Origin: Gari tellinella
Lineage: Eukaryota; Mollusca; Bivalvia; Cardiida; Psammobiidae
DNA length: 64,000 nt
Assembly: GCA_922989275.2 (NCBI GenBank)
Contig: OV277860.1
Location: forward strand, 46,384,400-46,448,399
Direction of reading: 5' to 3'
The notes under the pieces are model-generated. The model searched no databases. It was not told the DNA's origin and saw only the letters and a list, made by a program, of their open reading frames with translations. Below, one piece after another: positions 23,100-34,297 of this stretch. The position numbers and the translations under genes are program-made. Positions within the stretch are counted from its first letter, which is position 1, and each line of letters begins with the position of its first letter.

Positions 23100-24600
23100 T
23101 TTAAAAATTTGGGGGAAAAAAAATGCACAGAAAGGATTTTTGTGTTTTCATATGCTCCAATATGTACCGAATGACAGAAAAAAAGTCTAGGAAAATCAAA
23201 CGATGCGAAATATGATTTTTTGGGGTATAATGATTGAATTGATAAACGAAAATGATAATTTTTGGAATTTCCATACTGTGACCCTGGGTATTAACATTAA
23301 GGCTTCAAATCTGCAAATTAGACCGGCAGTTATATCCTCTGTGGAATAGAACTAATTAGGATATATAAAACTTTCCAAAAATGATTCTTTTTGGGTGAAA
23401 ATCATGAAAATATTAAACAAAACCCCAATTTTTGGAGATTTTAGTAGAGCTTCCCTGGTGTCAAACATCCAAATAAAGGAAAAGATGCACAGAAATAGTT
23501 TTTGTGTTTTCATATGGTAGAGCATGTACCAAATAACCGAAGAAAAATCTAGGAAAATCAAACTATGCGAAATATGTTTTTTGAGGCAAAATTGTTGAAA
23601 TAATAAATGAAAACGCCAATTTTAGGGATTTCAGTACTGTGTCGTTGGTTATCATTATAAAAACTCCAAATTTACAGGCTAGATACTTATACATCTCTAT
23701 TGTGAAATAGTATTATTAAGGATAGTTAAAACTTTGAAAAATGAATTTTGGGGTAAAATTGTTGAAATAATAAATGAAAACGTGAATTTTTGGGATTTCC
23801 CTACTGTGAACGTGGATATCAATATAAATACACCAAATATGCAGGTTAGACAAAAAATCACTTTTACTGTGTAATGGTACTAGTAAGGATAAATAAAACT
23901 TTCAAAAAACTGTTTTTTTGGGTTAAATTGTCAAAATATTAAACCAAAATCACCAATTTTGGGGATTTTCGTAGACAATCCCTGCCATCAAAATCAAAAG
24001 TGATTTATGTGTTATCATATGCTTTAATATGTACAAACTAATAGAAAAACCATCTAGGAAAATCATACAATACCAAATATGGTGTTTTGGGGTAAAATCG
24101 TTGAAAAATAAAATGTAAATGAGCTTTTTCGGGATTTTACTACTGTGATGGTGGCTATTAAACTAAAAGCTCCAAATCTACAGGTTAAACAAATATTCAA
24201 TTGCGCTGTGGAATGGTACTGATAAAGATGAATAAACTGTCAAAAAACTGATTATGCAGTAAAGTTGTTATAATAATTAAACAAAAAAAACACCAATTTT
24301 CGAGATTTTAACAGAGATCTCCTGACCTGAAAATTCCAAATAAGCCTTATAAGCAAATAAAGAGAAAAGTATTGAGAATTGATTTATATGTTTTAGTATG
24401 TTTCAATATGTATTAAATAACAGCAAAATAAAGGAAACTCCAACAAAGTCAAATATGACTTTTCGGGGTAAACTTGTTAAAAAATTTAGTTTAAATTTGA
24501 ATTTTTGGAATGCTTTAGATATAAATGTAAAAGCTTCAAATTTACAGGTAAGACACATTATACTTTGTACTGTAGGCTATACTCACTCTGATTTGGGTCC
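23100..24600 (-). repeat. Left-arm tandem array of the foldback
   Basis: Diverged units with AAAATGAATTTTGGGGTAAA, TTTTTGGGATTTC, CAAATTTACAGGTTAGA and CTAGGAAAATCAAAC recurring near 23190, 23550, 24058 and in part near 23740 and 24440. They are the reverse complement of the array at 26900-28640. Confidence 0.75.
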
Positions 24601-25540
24601 TCAAATGATATATATTCTTGTTCCGCATACAATTAGGGTTAAGTAACAACCTATATTCGGATCGCACACAATAAGGGTTAAATTACAGCATTTTGACAAT
24701 TAAACCAGTGTACTTGCTTAGAGGCAGCATTTAAAATACCGCTTGTCAAATCAGAGTGTGCACTGATAGTAGACAATAAGCACCACAAACCGAATATTGA
24801 ATGTTATTGACCTGGTGATATATACACTATCAGTTATTTCATATATATAGCAAGCACTGTTAGATCAATTAATTACATAAATTACATGTACGATGTATGC
24901 CCAATGTGCGTATACTATGATTTGCTGATATTTCATACAGTTGTCAGATTCCATTATTACAGCTCAAAATACAGGATAACTCATGTCTAACATGTCTAAC
25001 CAACATCAGAACCAACCAGTTTTGCGCAGAAAATCCAACATGGCAGAAAATATTTCGTTCGTTTATGTTTTGATTTTTTTTATTGGTGGAGGGGGTGTAT
25101 TTTTCCAAAACCCTATATAATTATAAATTGTTATGTGTGATTTTGGATAAACTAGTTACATATCTCATTTAAAAGGACTGTGTCAAGCCTATTGATTTGG
25201 AGTTTTTATTATTAATTCATATCCTCCCCCATATACGGAAATTAAAAAGTTGCTGTTTTATGTATTTTTTAATGTTTTATTCAAAAAGTTATTTTCAAAC
25301 TTTGTATTTATCATCTTTAGAAGCTGTTGTTTTGGAAAGAATATATAACTTATTTGTGCATTTGAAGCTTTACTGGTCATATCCACAGTCATATAGTCAA
25401 ACAACTGGGCTTGATGTGTCAAAGGTCAGCAGAGTCCATTTTTAAGGAGAGCAGCATTCCGCATGTTCTCCGACCATTTTTATACAATCAAGATTAGTAT
25501 AATTATTAGATACAAATGTAGGCGATATTATTGTTAGCAC

Positions 25541-25639
25541 TTTAGAGCAGTAGGTAGATATAGGTACACAGAGTGTTTTGCGATATAATTATTTTAATAA
25601 GCGTAGGTTCGAATCCCGCGTCGACCTCAAACTTTTTTT
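25541..25639 (+). repeat. tRNA-like unit with T7 terminator (foldback left arm)
   Basis: A-box-like TAGAGCAGTAGGTAGA, B-box GGTTCGAATCCC, then a seven-T run at 25633-25639, which would stop RNA polymerase III. No full cloverleaf was found by eye. It mirrors the unit at 25890-25971. Confidence 0.65.
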
Positions 25640-25889
25640 AATCTAAAATGAATTATCTAATTTCATACTGTGTGATTATACTAACCATTTATACACATGT
25701 TCGTCAAATTTGGGGCAGGGGTGCATGGATTTCTAGCCCTATATTAGCCATACTTTCACAAAACAAATCGATGATAAAATATGAATATCAATATAAGTTT
25801 TGGTCACTTTCTTCAAGGAGCTTTCTGCATTACCTTAATGCAATGTAATTATATAATCTTTAATATTGTTTTGGCAAAACAATAGCATA

Positions 25890-25971
25890 GGTTGCTGCGA
25901 GATTCGAACCCGTGCTTGATAAAATGTTATCCGATCATATACTTCTACCTACGTCTTATCCACTACGTTAT
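25890..25971 (-). repeat. tRNA-like unit (foldback right arm)
   Basis: Minus strand: TAGTGGATAAGACG as A-box, GGGTTCGAATCTCG as B-box, ending before a short T run. With 25541-25626 it forms a pair pointing at each other across the element centre. Confidence 0.65.
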
Positions 25972-26689
25972 GTTTCCAATAACTAATTCGTTTATTTGTA
26001 CCGATAACCAAACATTTTCCTTTAAAACTTGACACGGGGACATCTGAAATGCTGATCTACCTTATAAATGGACTCGGCCACCCTTTGACACGTCAGACCT
26101 AGTTGTTTGACTATAGTAATGAAATTCAAAATGGTAGTTATCCTTACTTATAAAAAGTTTCCATTTATGTATTTGTCTTAACTATAATTTTAAGTTTTAC
26201 ATTTATGTTATATTGCTCTAACAATATACTGAAGATATTGTCTTTTTGTTTAACTATTATAAGTTATACATGTATATTACTTCATTGAAGCTTATATAAC
26301 TATGCTAACAAATACACTGTAGTGCCTTGAAGGTCACATCCAATGCCACTGTAAAAATCCTCAGTGAAAACTGTTTTCGTTTAACTTATATCTTATCACC
26401 AAAATTTATTAATTTTAGAAATCATAATTTATGTGTACTAGTGCTATAGGCTTTATTTCATGGTGCCTGTTGCCTTTTAAATGGATTTGGAGCTTTTTTA
26501 ATCATATTTAAAGTCACAATACATTAAAAACATGTGTCTATTTAAATGTTTTACCGGTTGATTTGTCTTTACTTTAACTAAGCTACATTAAAATGGTGTA
26601 CGTGTGTAAGTTATAGACTTTGAACGTTTGGTTTCATATCTAAGGTCATCGTAGTGAAGTGAAAAGATAAGGGTTTTCATTTTAAAGCT

Positions 26690-28640
26690 TAATTCATCCT
26701 TAATAGTACAAGGCTACAGTGCACAGTAATATGTATCTTACCTGTAAATGTGTAGCTTCTATATTCCTGTCTAAGGCCATAGTGTGAAATTTCCAAAAAC
26801 ATGCATTTACATTAATTGTTTTAATCAGTATACCCCAAAATTTATATTTGGCTACGTTGGATTTTCCTAGATTGTTTTACAAACAAGAATTGGTGATTTT
26901 GGTTTAATATTTTGATAATTTTACCCCCCAAAACCGTTTTTGAAACCTTTATTTATCCTAACAAGGACCATTCTAAAGTAGATATGAATATTTGTCTAGC
27001 TTGGATATTTGGAGTTTTTATAGTGATATCCATGGTCACAGAAAGGAATCCAAAAAATTAGCGATTTCAGTTATTATTTCAACCATTTTACCAAAAAATC
27101 ATATTTCGGATTCTTTGACTTTCCTACATTATTTGTCTGTTATTTGGTACATATTGAAACATATCATTACTGATAAATCAATTCTGTGCATCTTTTCCAT
27201 TAGTTTGATTTCAATCTCAAAGTCTGTCAAAAATCCCCAAAATATGAAATTTTGGTTAAATAATTTTACGATTTCACCCAAATTTTTTTTAAAGTTGTAT
27301 TTATCTTAACTAGGGCCATTCAACTGTAGACATGAATATTTGTGCAGCCTGTAGATTTCGAGATTTTATATTGGTATCCTCGATCACAGACGGGAAATCC
27401 CAAAAATTAGTGATTTTAGTTATTATTATTTAAACCATTTTACCCAAAATCATATTTTGCATCGTTTAATTTTCCTAGACTTTTTGTCTGTTATTTGGGT
27501 ACATATTTAAGCAAATAATAACATATAAATCAACTCTGTGCACCTTTTCCTTTATTAGCTTTTAGATGTCAGGGTCTGTTTGAAATCCTCAAAATTTGTG
27601 TTTTTTGTTTGATATTTTGACAATTTCACCCTAAAAATAAGCTTTTTGAAAATTTTATTTATCTTAACAAGTACCAATCCACAGTTTACACGAGTATTTG
27701 TATAGCCTGTAGATTTCGAGCATTTATATCGATATTCTCCATCACAGAAGGGAAATCCCAAAAATTAGCGATTTCAGTTATTATTTCAACCATTTTACCC
27801 AAAAAAACATAGTTTGCATTGTTTGATTTTCCTAGACTATTTGTCTGTTATTTGGTACACATTTAAGCAGATAATAACGTATAAATCAACTCTGTGCATC
27901 ATTTCCTTTACTTGCTTTTAGATGTCAGGGTCTGTTTGAAATCCTCAAAATTTGTGATTTAGGTTTAATATTTTGACAATTTCACCCCAAAATCATTTTT
28001 TTGAAAATTTTATTTATCTGAACAAGTACTATTCCACAGCTGACATGAATATTTGTCTAGCCTGTAGATTTCGAGATTTTATATCGATATCCTCGATCAC
28101 AGAAGGGAAATCCCAAAAATTAGCGATTTCAGTTATTATTTCAACCATTTTACTCCAAAATTATATTTCGCATCGTTTGATTTTCCTAGACTTTTTGTCT
28201 GTTATTTGGTACATATTTAGGCAAATAATAACATATAAATCAACTCTGTGCAACATTTCCTTTATTTGCTATGAGAAGTCAGGGTCTGTTTGAAATCCTC
28301 AAATTTGTGATTTTGGTTTAATATTTTGACAATTTCACCCCAAAAATCAGTTTTTTGAAAACTTTATCTATCTTAACAAGTACCGTTCCCCAGCTGACAT
28401 TAATATTTGTGTAGCCTGTAGATTTCAAGCTTTTATATTGATTTCTACGATCGCAGTTTGGAAATCCCAAAAATTCGTGCTTTCACCTATTACTTTAGCC
28501 ATTTTACCCCAAAAATCATATTTCGCATCGTTTGATTTTCCTAGACTTTTTTTCTGTCATTCGGTACATATCGGAGCATATGAAAACACAAGAATCAATT
28601 CTGTGCATTTTTTTCCCTTTATTTCGATTTTTGACGCTAG
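26690..28640 (+). repeat. Right-arm tandem array, period about 355 bp
   Basis: AGGGTCTGTTTGAAATCCTC occurs at 27571, 27927 and 28281, a period of 354-356 bp. Each unit also carries CATCGTTTGATTTTCCTAG, GTTATTTGGTACATATT and GGGAAATCCCAAAAATTAG. The three last units are the most alike, which suggests recent unequal exchange. Confidence 0.85.
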
Positions 28641-28743
28641 ATGCCCTCTACTAATTAGCCACGTGCTTGGCGAGGAATAATTCTTGTTTATGATCACAGC
28701 CCTTGAAAAGAGGGAAGTATGTAGACATTTTGCATTATATTTA

Positions 28744-28989
28744 CCCTTTCACTCTGAATGACGTCATAAAGCTCATTTCTAAACAGTATTGATCCTGATT
28801 AGACGCCGCGTGACGCGGCGTCTGATCAGGATCAAAACTATTTGCCCCTTGTTTTGAAATATTGCAAGTTGTAGATCTACTTCCTTAAATCTAACTTTGA
28901 ACCGATATTGCAGACAATAATATTTCAGCAGACGACAGCATGGCGGTGAAGGGGTAAAATACATTACGATAAATTTGATCATGAAAGGG
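28744..28989. mobile_element. TTAA-2 type MITE with hairpin A
   Basis: A 246-bp element from CCCTTTCACTCTGAATG to the mirror-type end GATCATGAAAGGG, with TTAA at the right and TTTA at the left. Hairpin at 28783-28842: GATCCTGATTAGACGCCGCG against its mirror. Relatives are at 3036, 57280, 63241 and 63670. Confidence 0.75.
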
Positions 28990-29094
28990 TTAAGAAACGT
29001 TTTGCCTTTTCCTGTTGTTCTGCGACATTAGGCTGGATGCAGGCTATATGAAGGTACGGGTTAATTGCCGGATATTACGGATGTACGTATTTAA

Positions 29095-29338
29095 CCCTTT
29101 ACCCCATAGCTTGTTTCTAGTTTTGAATACAGGTGACCACTTAAAGCAGGTTGAAAGTAAAGCAGAATGTGCCTTAGGGCACATTCTGCTTTACTTTCAG
29201 CCTGCTTTAAGCTAAAATCTGCTAGGCTTTATAAAATATTTGTAATTGCAATTGTTCATGAGAGTATAAACTGGAAGTATTTTCTTCAGCGGAGGAATAA
29301 ATTAAATACGCTACAAGTCGCTTCTATGGGGGAAAGGG
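29095..29338. mobile_element. TTAA-1 type MITE with hairpin B
   Basis: Perfect TTAA duplication (29091-29094, 29339-29342) and inverted ends CCCTTTACCCCATAG / CTATGGGGGAAAGGG. The 244-bp interior carries hairpin B at 29136-29213 (AAAGCAGGTTGAAAGTAAAG with mirror, tip GCCTTAGGGC). TTAA with CCC ends is typical of piggyBac-type mobilisation (inference). Confidence 0.85.
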
Positions 29339-29362
29339 TTAAGCCAAAACCAAAAGTGTTAA

Positions 29363-29435
29363 CCCTCTCATGAATAGTTTTCAGCATTGAAGACTGATGA
29401 TTGTTTAAAGCAGGCTGGAAGTGAAACAGAATGGT
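29363..29435. mobile_element. TTAA-1 MITE truncated within hairpin B
   Basis: TTAA|CCCTCTCATGAATAG starts another TTAA-1 copy 20 bp after the previous one. The left hairpin-B arm (GTTTAAAGCAGGCTGGAAGT) breaks off where the next repeat joins. Confidence 0.6.
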
Positions 29436-29541
29436 CAATTCAATTCAATTCAATTCAATGTTTTATTTCCTCAATACAGGAGATATGTTTATCATTATAA
29501 TATTAACACAGACATAGTAAATAACATTATATACATGTATG
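29436..29541 (-). repeat. LINE/SINE 3' end with (AATTG)n tail
   Basis: (CAATT)n at the left edge, followed by about 80 bp with TTTTATTTCCTCAATACAGG. On the minus strand this is a 3' end with a pentanucleotide tail. It cuts the TTAA-1 element to its left. Confidence 0.5.
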
Positions 29542-29696
29542 GTATTGTTTGGTTTTATTGACCTGTCAAAATTGAATATTCATGCGTCACGGAAAGGATA
29601 TATATTTAGCTTCGGTATAAATTCGATACTTTCCGTTTTGATTTACGAATAGGAACTGAAGGATATTGTGCGTTCTGTGTTGAATTTAAATCAATA

Positions 29697-29780
29697 ATCG
29701 AGATAGAGTAGTTGGTAGCGAGTACGGGTACTTGAAAAAGATGAAAGGTTGTAGGTTCGAACCCCGTTAGGTTTTATTTC
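29697..29780 (+). repeat. tRNA-like unit (family F, left)
   Basis: A-box TAGTTGGTAGCGAG, B-box GGTTCGAACCCC, then T-rich sequence GTTTTATTTCTCTTTTT. The matching unit in copy 2 is at 49196. Confidence 0.65.
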
Positions 29781-30106
29781 TCTTTTTAATACATTTTTTT
29801 TCAAACAGTTAGTTTACTTGAATTGTTCAACATAGTGATCTATAATACAAAATGTGCAAACCTAAACGTTACACTTTGTAAACTATTAAATGTTTTAAAT
29901 GTATGTAAAATGTGACCAGATGTGTTATCTCAAACTTAGATAACAAATGCCTTGACTCATTTATCACTGAAACCGTAAATGGACTCTTCCAGGTTGCAAT
30001 TAATTCTAGTCAATTTATGACAACTAAATGGCAATCAGTGTATCCCTGATCAAAAGGCTCTTTCCGGAACCTTCTGATCGTGGTATTCACTGTTTGTATG
30101 GGACAG

Positions 30107-30347
30107 GGGCCCGTTTTACTAAACAACTTACGCAAAATTTTTGCGTAAGTCAAAATCGTTTAACTCTTATTTTTCGATCATAAACGTTTGCAAACAGCAA
30201 ATAGCCAGATCAGAGGACGCGCTTAAAGCGCGTCCTCTGATCTGGCTATTTGCTGTTTGTAGCAAGTGATAATAAAAAATATAAATTAAAATTTAAAATT
30301 TTGACTTACGCAAAATTTTTGCGTAAGTAGTTTAGTAAAACGGGCAC
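30107..30347. mobile_element. Family E MITE with hairpin A, inserted in element F
   Basis: A 241-bp insertion flanked by CAG (30104-30106, 30348-30350). The empty site is visible in copy 2 (GGGACAGGTGTATAGG, about 49604). Ends GGGCCCGTTTTACTAAAC and mirror, then a second palindrome TTACGCAAAATTTTTGCGTAA repeated on both sides (20 bp or so). The centre is hairpin A with changed arms (AGCAAATAGCCAGATCAGAG, 30190-30260). Confidence 0.9.
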
Positions 30348-30481
30348 CAGGTGTATAGGTACAATGTACATGTACTCTCTTCGTGAATGATACATAAATC
30401 AAATCCAAAGAGATTTCAATCCATTATTCTTCTCCTTCTTGCAGACTCGTATACACCAAATAAAAAAGATAATAATAATAA

Positions 30482-30565
30482 AAAAAAACATCCGCTGGGT
30501 ATCGAACTCATGACCATACATGTAATAAGTAAAACACTACTGTACTGTCTCGACCACGAAGACAT
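30482..30565 (-). repeat. tRNA-like unit (family F, right) with T-run
   Basis: Minus strand: CGTGGTCGAGACAG as A-box, GAGTTCGATACCC as B-box, then a nine-T run (plus strand A-run at 30480-30488). It faces the unit at 29697. Confidence 0.65.
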
Positions 30566-30763
30566 ATAGGTAATCTAAATCTTATTCTGAATATGAACTT
30601 TATGTTTCAACCCTTACCTACCCGTAAAACGTAGCGGAAATTATCGATATCGACCGAAGCTAAATATAGCGTGTTCAACCAGCGTATAATTATTTAAATT
30701 TTGACAGGTTAATAAAACACAACAATACAACTACACAATCGAAGATGTTTAAACTTGTCTCTA

Positions 30764-31247
30764 CAGGGCTGCCATTAGTTGACATGAAAAATCCTAAGAT
30801 TTCAAAATTGATTCTTTCAAGTGCGATTTTACGAATCGTACCTTTACCCCATCGCCTGTTTCTAGTTTTTAAAGCAGGCTGGAAGTAAAGCAGAATGCGC
30901 CTTAACCCTTTGAACCCTAGTCCCGCATATAGGCGTGCTTTTCAAACAGGGTACATGTGATTAGAACACTTGTCCTATGCAAACAGTGAAGACCCAGATC
31001 AGAGGGCTCCAAAAGGAGCCCTCTGATCAGGGTCTTCACTGTTTGTTATAATGCCAAACATTGACAAAAACAACCCTTAAAAGTCAGAAATGAGCTGGAC
31101 TAAAATGGAAACTGGAATTGTGCATTTAAAGTTTCAGGGAGGAAAGAGTTAAGACGCATTCTGCTTTATTTTCCGCCTGTTTTAAGCTACCGTATACTAG
31201 AAAAAAATCCGAAGATTTAGGAAAAATCCGTAGAAATGGCAGCCCTG
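30764..31247. mobile_element. MITE family H containing a split hairpin B
   Basis: Inverted ends CAGGGCTGCCATT / AATGGCAGCCCTG with direct TCTCTA on both sides. The arms continue as AAAAATCCTAAGATTT and its mirror. Inside are a TTAA-1-like start (CCTTTACCCCATCGCCTG), the two halves of hairpin B (30868-30901, 31153-31189), and a TTAA element in the hairpin tip. A right-end fragment of family H occurs at 36285-36343. Confidence 0.7.
30906..31148. mobile_element. TTAA-3 type MITE with hairpin A, nested in hairpin B
   Basis: A 243-bp element with TTAA on both sides (30902-30905, 31149-31152) and ends CCCTTTGAACCCTAG / GGAGGAAAGAG. It sits exactly in the tip of hairpin B, where GCGCC|TTAA|GACGC was the target. 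It carries hairpin A at 30980-31049 (GCAAACAGTGAAGACCCAGA with mirror, tip GGGCTCCAAAAGGAGCCC). Confidence 0.85.
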
Positions 31248-31557
31248 TCTCTACAGGTATAAGTGCCGTGAAGCCACGGGGTAATATCAGCCGCTAAAAT
31301 AACACAAAATAACACACATTATTGAATGTTTGGTAGTTGTTTGTTGGAATCTTACTGTAAGCATAATGAAGTATTGGTTGTTTATAGTTTTATATTTCGA
31401 ATGGGTATTTTTGTGTTTTCATATTTTGTTTGGTTTTGTGAATTATATTTGGAACGGATATCGATGTGTTTTAATACTCTTGTTTGGGTTTCAGACACAC
31501 AGTGTGATTCGCCTTGACTATTTAGAAGCATGTTTTAGCAACGAAAAAAGAGAAGAA

Positions 31558-31640
31558 AAAAATCGCTGCAAGTGAGATTTGAACTCGGTCCCTTTCAAAC
31601 ATAAACCTCTCTGCCTATATCGCTAGCCCACTATCACTCT
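31558..31640 (-). repeat. Isolated tRNA-like unit
   Basis: Minus strand GTGGGCTAGCGATATAGG, then GAGTTCAAATCTC as B-box, followed by a T6-7 run (plus strand AAAAAAA near 31556). No inverted partner was found nearby. The rest of 31250-32100 shows nothing coding. Confidence 0.5.
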
Positions 31641-32106
31641 TTTGCTGAGTGCTGGAACCGTTATGACACTGAACGAGATAAACGTTTCATGTGTGTTTGG
31701 TTTACATTTTCATTAAATTGGTGTGCTATACTGGGCAACTACTTCCAAATGTCCTTCTCGTAAAGGTAAATCTCATACCCGGATTATTCTTTCATACTTG
31801 TATCACACATACAAGATAAATATCTAATACATAACTGCTAATTGTTTGAAACAAAAAGTGCCCTTTTTGTTACATGTATTTCTAAGGTAACAAAGGCACC
31901 GAAACAGTTCATATGTTCATTAGGGAAGATGCTTTTGCTTAACACAAAAACCAGTATGTCCGTCGTAAACAATTTGGAGCCAGACCGTTTTATCCGACAT
32001 CTCATCAGGTGCAAAACTGTTTATAAAACAATTGAATTATTCAGAATGAAATTGACACTCTAAAGTTGCCATATTCTACATTTTATTGTATTGCATTTGT
32101 ACTTAA

Positions 32107-32301
32107 CCTATTTGGGCCCACTATTCCATCTATGGGACATAGGCAAACAATGTAGACTCTGATCAGAGTCTACACTGTTTGCTGATAGGAATTTCAATAT
32201 AAAACAAAATGAAAACGAAAGTTTTGACCAGGCATCCCTTTGATAAAACAGGGCCTAATCCAATGGAATAACATGGAATAATCCACTAGGGCATAAATGG
32301 G
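32107..32301. mobile_element. MITE family L (TTAACCC-ATTT ends) with short hairpin A
   Basis: Left TTAA|CCTATTTGGGCCCA, right GCATAAATGGG|TTAT. It contains a compact perfect hairpin GCAAACAATGTAGACTCTGA with mirror (32142-32184). The inverted relative at 60662-60834 has clean TTAA on both sides but lost one hairpin arm. Confidence 0.7.
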
Positions 32302-32345
32302 TTATACGAACAAAAGTTGTGTCGTCTCCACTGTATGAAAGTGTA

Positions 32346-32592
32346 CAGTGGAGAATCTGTTATTCTTTCCCGTTTAAACGCAAACGTACGCAAACGCAAA
32401 GCACTAAAAACGTAGAAAAGAACAACTTTTGGACAATTCTGATAGTTCATGTTTATCTTGGTGGCAAACAGTTTGGAGCCTGATCAGACGCCGGGTTACC
32501 CGGCGTCTGATCTGGCTCCATACTGTTTGCACTGCAAATAATAGTTTTAGCGTAAACGCGTTTATTGGGAAAGAATACCACATTCTCCACTG
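32346..32592. mobile_element. MITE family A with hairpin A
   Basis: A 247-bp copy with TA on both sides and near-perfect ends CAGTGGAGAATCTGTTATTC / mirror. Hairpin A at 32466-32530. Very similar to the copy at 59513, so recently active. Confidence 0.85.
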
Positions 32593-32702
32593 TAACAATG
32601 TGAAACATGCTTACTTTGAGCACTGATTTGATTTTGCGTTAATTTGGGTAAACGTTCTCATTCCCAAAAAAAACGTTTATTCAAAAACTTTAGTCTCCTG
32701 TT

Positions 32703-32771
32703 GCAAACAGCATGAAGTTTAATCAGACACCTGGTATCCCAAGCGTATGATTAGACTCCAAACTGTTTGGC
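32703..32771. repeat. Hairpin A, diverged
   Basis: GCAAACAGCATGAAGTTTAA pairs with a mirror ending CCAAACTGTTTGG. No terminal repeats identified. Confidence 0.55.
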
Positions 32772-32897
32772 GCACAATTTGATCCATCCAACATAGCCTT
32801 TTCGTATTCTTTAATCCTATTACTGCCAAAATGTCGATTGCAATGATAGTGTCATCTGCAATATTTTTAAAGTCTACTCAAGGGCTGTTATGAATAC

Positions 32898-33143
32898 CCT
32901 TTACCCCATAGAAGCGCCTTTTAGCGAATATGATATATTCCTCCGCTGAAGAAAATAGTTCCAATTTAATCATTCATTAATATATATAATTGGGAATAGT
33001 TTCTATATTCAATCAAATGATAGGCTAAAGCAGGCTGAAAGTAAAGCAGAATGCGCCTCAAGGCGCATTCTGCTTTACTTTCAACCTGCTTAAGTAGTCA
33101 TATAATTATGTTCAATACTAGAAATAAGCTATCAGGTAAAGGG
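32898..33143. mobile_element. TTAA-1 MITE with hairpin B, inverted
   Basis: 246 bp, ends CCCTTTACCCCATAG and GCTATCAGGTAAAGGG; TTAA at the right, AATA at the left. Hairpin B at 33026-33092 (tip GCGCCTCAAGGCGC). Confidence 0.8.
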
Positions 33144-33270
33144 TTAAAGATATGTCGATACGAGTGTCCAACAGTGTGGGTCTTTATCAGACACCGCGTT
33201 ACGCGGCGTCTAATCAGAGTCCAAACCGTTTGAAATGTCGCCTTTTGATGACGTTGGCAGTGAAAGAGTA
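33144..33270. mobile_element. Partial TTAA-2 element with hairpin A
   Basis: Abuts the previous element through a shared TTAA. Hairpin A at 33174-33230 (tip GCCGCGTTACGCGGCG), then GATGACGTTGGCAGTGAAAG, the TTAA-2 right-end motif. Confidence 0.6.
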
Positions 33271-33523
33271 AAACGGAGTCGTCCGAATGTCAATGCATTG
33301 TCATTGCTTTCGTGTTTAGAGTCGTTCAAACGTATTCTTTACTGTATGAAAATATTTGATGTAAACTTTACAGTTTGTACTTTGAACACCGACTTTGTTC
33401 GATGTACTCATGCGCAGCAATGCTGAGTATCGTAAACTTAACACACTGTTCACACACACACACATGTACCGCTCTTCAATATCAGAGTGAATAGTATTTT
33501 GCTGAGAACACCAGCACACAAGC

Positions 33524-34259
33524 ATGCGGAAAAGTGTACGTTGTATTGTTTTGTTCGGCATCACGTTTATAGGAATGGTAATAGTGGAATTCATCGTAAT
33601 GAGACCTGCTTTGACCCCAACGTTTTCATTACAACAAACAACCTCAAATTTATCTCATACTTTTGGAGTGATTCAACATCACAAAATTGACTGGCAAAAC
33701 TACACTACTGTCGGGAAAAATAAGTTCTATATATTTAGTGTCATTGCAGCGAAGTCGGCTCGAAATCGTACCTGGAATCTCATAGTTGTGAACGGCTGGG
33801 AAATTGGGAACGCAACAAACGAGACTTATAAATGTTGTTTCTTTGATAATCAGGGCAAGAAGACATTTTCAGTAACAAAAAATAAGCGTTTCTTTGCTTA
33901 TAACTCCAATACACTTGGCTCAAGGCAAGTTGTTTGTAAAATACCACCAGACATAGTTCCGAAGACGTTCAGTCTTTTGTTGATGTCGGAAGAATGTGTT
34001 ACCACTGGTAGTCACAAGAACGTTGTATATCCTAAACCCGAGAAGGACGGCAAGTTTGCTATATGCGGCAAAATTGCATACGGAAAAAAGAATCCAAACC
34101 ATTTGATAGAATGGATAGAGTATCAAAGGTATATGGGTGCAAGTAAAATGGTGCTCTATGCGTACCAGGACTTAAACAAGGATGCCCTGAGTGTTTTACA
34201 GCACTACTCTGACATAGGAGTTATAGAGGCGGTATCTTATCCATTCGTTCCATGGCGAA
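33524..34259 (+). CDS. Glycosyltransferase family 92 protein, exon 1 of 4
   Basis: First coding exon (residues 1-245 plus one base of codon 246) of a 445-residue type II membrane enzyme. The ATG is followed by a short basic stretch and a hydrophobic signal-anchor (residues about 7-26, CIVLFGITFIGMVIVEFIV), placing the catalytic part in the Golgi lumen. A stem region with several N-glycosylation sequons (NLS, NYT, NRT, NAT, NET) follows. The GT92/DUF23 domain starts near residue 181 (CGKIAYG, then LIEWIEYQRYMGA), the usual start of this fold. The exon ends GCGAA|GTAAGT. Known GT92 members add galactose to fucose on N-glycans; the substrate here is unknown. Many mollusc genomes hold large GT92 families. 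Confidence 0.88.
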
Positions 34260-34297
34260 GTAAGTAGAGTCGAACTACAATCACTATAATTACCGCG

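Larger units (their letters stand above)
23087..28654. mobile_element. Giant foldback element (5.6 kb) with tandem-repeat arms
   Basis: Ends are inverted: TTAGTAGAGGGCAT at 23087 and ATGCCCTCTACTAA at 28654. The inverted similarity runs almost to the centre: outer arms are tandem arrays, inner arms share GTCAAACAACTGGGC with mirror (about 25398 and 26105), and each inner arm carries a tRNA-like unit facing the centre. The central unpaired part is about 260 bp. No coding region. Architecture resembles Drosophila FB-type foldback elements; a family link is not claimed. Confidence 0.75.
29542..30728. mobile_element. Foldback family F, copy 1, with paired tRNA-like units
   Basis: Long inverted ends: GTATTGTTTGGTTTTATTGA at the left, mirrored at 30702-30728, with shared ATATTTAGCTTCGGT farther in (arms about 100 bp). 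It carries a plus-strand tRNA-like unit, a hairpin-A relative (30034-30100), a family-E MITE (30107-30347) and a minus-strand tRNA-like unit. Copy 2 (49040-49984) is the same length once the MITE is subtracted. Confidence 0.8.
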
